A DNA stretch of 64,000 nucleotides, from assembly GCF_010998615.1 (NCBI RefSeq), contig NZ_JAAEAH010000049.1:1-64000 (forward strand). The letters run 5' to 3'. A model generated the notes under the pieces. The model was not told the DNA's origin. It did not search any database and was given only the letters and a program-made list of their open reading frames with translations. The stretch is from Myxococcus sp. CA023. Lineage in GTDB: Bacteria > Myxococcota > Myxococcia > Myxococcales > Myxococcaceae. Made by a program: the position numbers and the translations under genes. Below are positions 63,078 to 64,000 of this stretch, piece after piece; positions within the stretch are counted from its first letter, which is position 1, and every line of letters starts with the position of its first letter.

Positions 63078-64000
63078 CGACCGCCACCCGACACCCCGTC
63101 GAGCTGCGCTACGCCACCGCGAGCGACGTCGAGTCCGGCACGGACAGCTCCCGCGTCCGCCTGGCCCTGGAGGGCTCGCGCGGCACCGTGGGCGTGAGCG
63201 GCCGCGTCACCGACGCAGCCCTCTTCCGCGACGCGCTGGCCTCCACCTTCGGCATCCTCGCCAGCGACTTGCGCTACCGGGGCAAGGACCGCACCGCGTA
63301 CCTCGCCTACCTGATGAAGCAGGGCAAGCGGGCCAGCGCGCTCATCTGGGAGGCGCAGAAGGCGTTCCTGGACAACGCGCTGGACGGCGAGAAGAAGCAG
63401 GACGCGGTGCTGGACCCCGTGCTCACGGTGGACCCCGACAGCGTGTCCCTGGAGGTCTTCTCCCGTGACGAGAGCGCCTACGCCCGGCTGTCCTTCGACA
63501 ACCGCCTCTTCGAGGGCCGCGAGGCCGCGCACGGCTCCACCTTCCTGGACGTTCCGCCGGAGCTGCCCGCCCGAGTGGACCGGCTGCGCACCTACGTGCC
63601 CGTCTCCCTGGAGGCGCACGTCGCGCTGGCCACGCCGGCCTCGCAGCCGGCACGCACCCCGCGGAACGTGGAGGTGCCCCACGCCTGGCTGCGCGGCTTC
63701 CTCCAGGTGCAGTCCGCCGCCACGCTGCCCGCGAGCACCTGCGAGCTGGCGCCCATCGACCTCTACAACCTCCTCTTCGCCCTGCGCGCTCGCAAGGCGA
63801 AGAAGGCCCCCCGCGCGCTGCGCTTCGAGCTGGTGCCCGGCGCCCCGCCCCGGCTGGTGCTGGAGCCGTGGGAGCTGGTGCTGGAGTGCCACGGCGGCAC
63901 GTACAACGGCACCACGCCCGCGGTGGTGCGCACCTTCGGCCGTCAGCGCCTGGCCGCGCTCGCGCGCCTGCTGCCCCACGCGAAGTCGGTGCGGGTGCAG
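63074..64000 (+). CDS. unknown protein coupled to the WD40-HEAT giant (3' truncated by the window)
   Basis: Begins GTG 63074, overlapping the previous stop as GTGA, and stays open to the window end (309 codons). The sequence starts TTATRHPVELRYATASDVES, then SSRVRLALEGSRGTVGVSGRV, DLRYRGKDRTAYLAYLMKQGK and later VEVPHAWLRGFLQVQSA. It has mixed alpha/beta character, few cysteines and no recognised motif in the visible part. Translational coupling means it is made with the giant protein, so it is presumably a partner subunit. Confidence 0.75.
   Translation, partial: MTTATRHPVELRYATASDVESGTDSSRVRLALEGSRGTVGVSGRVTDAALFRDALASTFGILASDLRYRGKDRTAYLAYLMKQGKRASALIWEAQKAFLDNALDGEKKQDAVLDPVLTVDPDSVSLEVFSRDESAYARLSFDNRLFEGREAAHGSTFLDVPPELPARVDRLRTYVPVSLEAHVALATPASQPARTPRNVEVPHAWLRGFLQVQSAATLPASTCELAPIDLYNLLFALRARKAKKAPRALRFELVPGAPPRLVLEPWELVLECHGGTYNGTTPAVVRTFGRQRLAALARLLPHAKSVRVQ

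Overview
The window is a high-GC (roughly 70%), densely packed bacterial chromosome segment. It carries many sigma-54 (NtrC-family) regulators, orphan histidine kinases, ELWxxDGT-repeat lipoproteins and very large HEAT-repeat proteins. Together these point to a myxobacterium of the Myxococcus/Corallococcus type. That is an inference from gene content, since no rRNA or marker phylogeny is possible here. I saw no tRNA, rRNA, CRISPR array, insertion sequence or prophage.

Layout. (1) 1-5.8 kb: the 3' end of a gene encoding 28-29 residue helical repeats, a secreted paralogue with the same repeats, a DUF885 lipoprotein peptidase and an ELWxxDGT lipoprotein ending in a canonical terminator. (2) 6-8.7 kb: an AsmA-like envelope protein. 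(3) 8.7-13.9 kb: a sulfide/sulfane-sulfur oxidation module. It comprises sulfide:quinone oxidoreductase, a sigma-54 activator, persulfide dioxygenase, rhodanese and a TauE/SafE exporter. Two -24/-12 promoters each sit downstream of three helically phased TGAAAC/GTTTCA boxes. (4) 13.9-20.3 kb: a PAS histidine kinase, a small lipoprotein, formate-tetrahydrofolate ligase, an orphan chemoreceptor and a small membrane protein. (5) 20.4-31.3 kb: a potassium uptake region. It holds an NtrC-type response regulator and a hemerythrin gene on the plus strand. On the minus strand are a porin, a 26-residue micropeptide, kdpF, kdpA, kdpB, kdpC, a kinase-less kdpD and a separate HAMP-PAS histidine kinase. 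(6) 31.6-38.1 kb: a cytochrome b plus a sulfite-oxidase-fold molybdoenzyme, two Cys-rich lipoproteins (one frameshifted), a hydrolase/STAS-like pair behind a palindrome-controlled promoter, a methyltransferase, a ferritin-like protein and an RhtA-type exporter. (7) 38.3-41.7 kb: four genes joined by ATGA overlaps, encoding a small protein, a membrane histidine kinase, a prenyl-synthase-fold protein and a SAM methyltransferase. (8) 41.8-52.8 kb: a Gly-rich lipoprotein, a YhaO/YhaN-like nuclease pair, a hydrolase, an acyltransferase, a 1059-residue carboxypeptidase-regulatory-like protein and a scramblase-related protein. (9) 52.8 kb to the end: a 910-residue helical-repeat protein, a JmjC-type oxygenase, a 2178-residue WD40+HEAT protein and a coupled gene that runs off the window.

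The most interesting systems are the four-gene ATGA-coupled cassette (7), which recalls ComX-ComP-ComQ pheromone logic with a methyltransferase added; the iterated activator sites of the sulfide module (3); and the WD40/HEAT/JmjC assembly at the right edge (9), which may be part of a multi-component AAA+/vWA-type conflict system continuing past position 64000.
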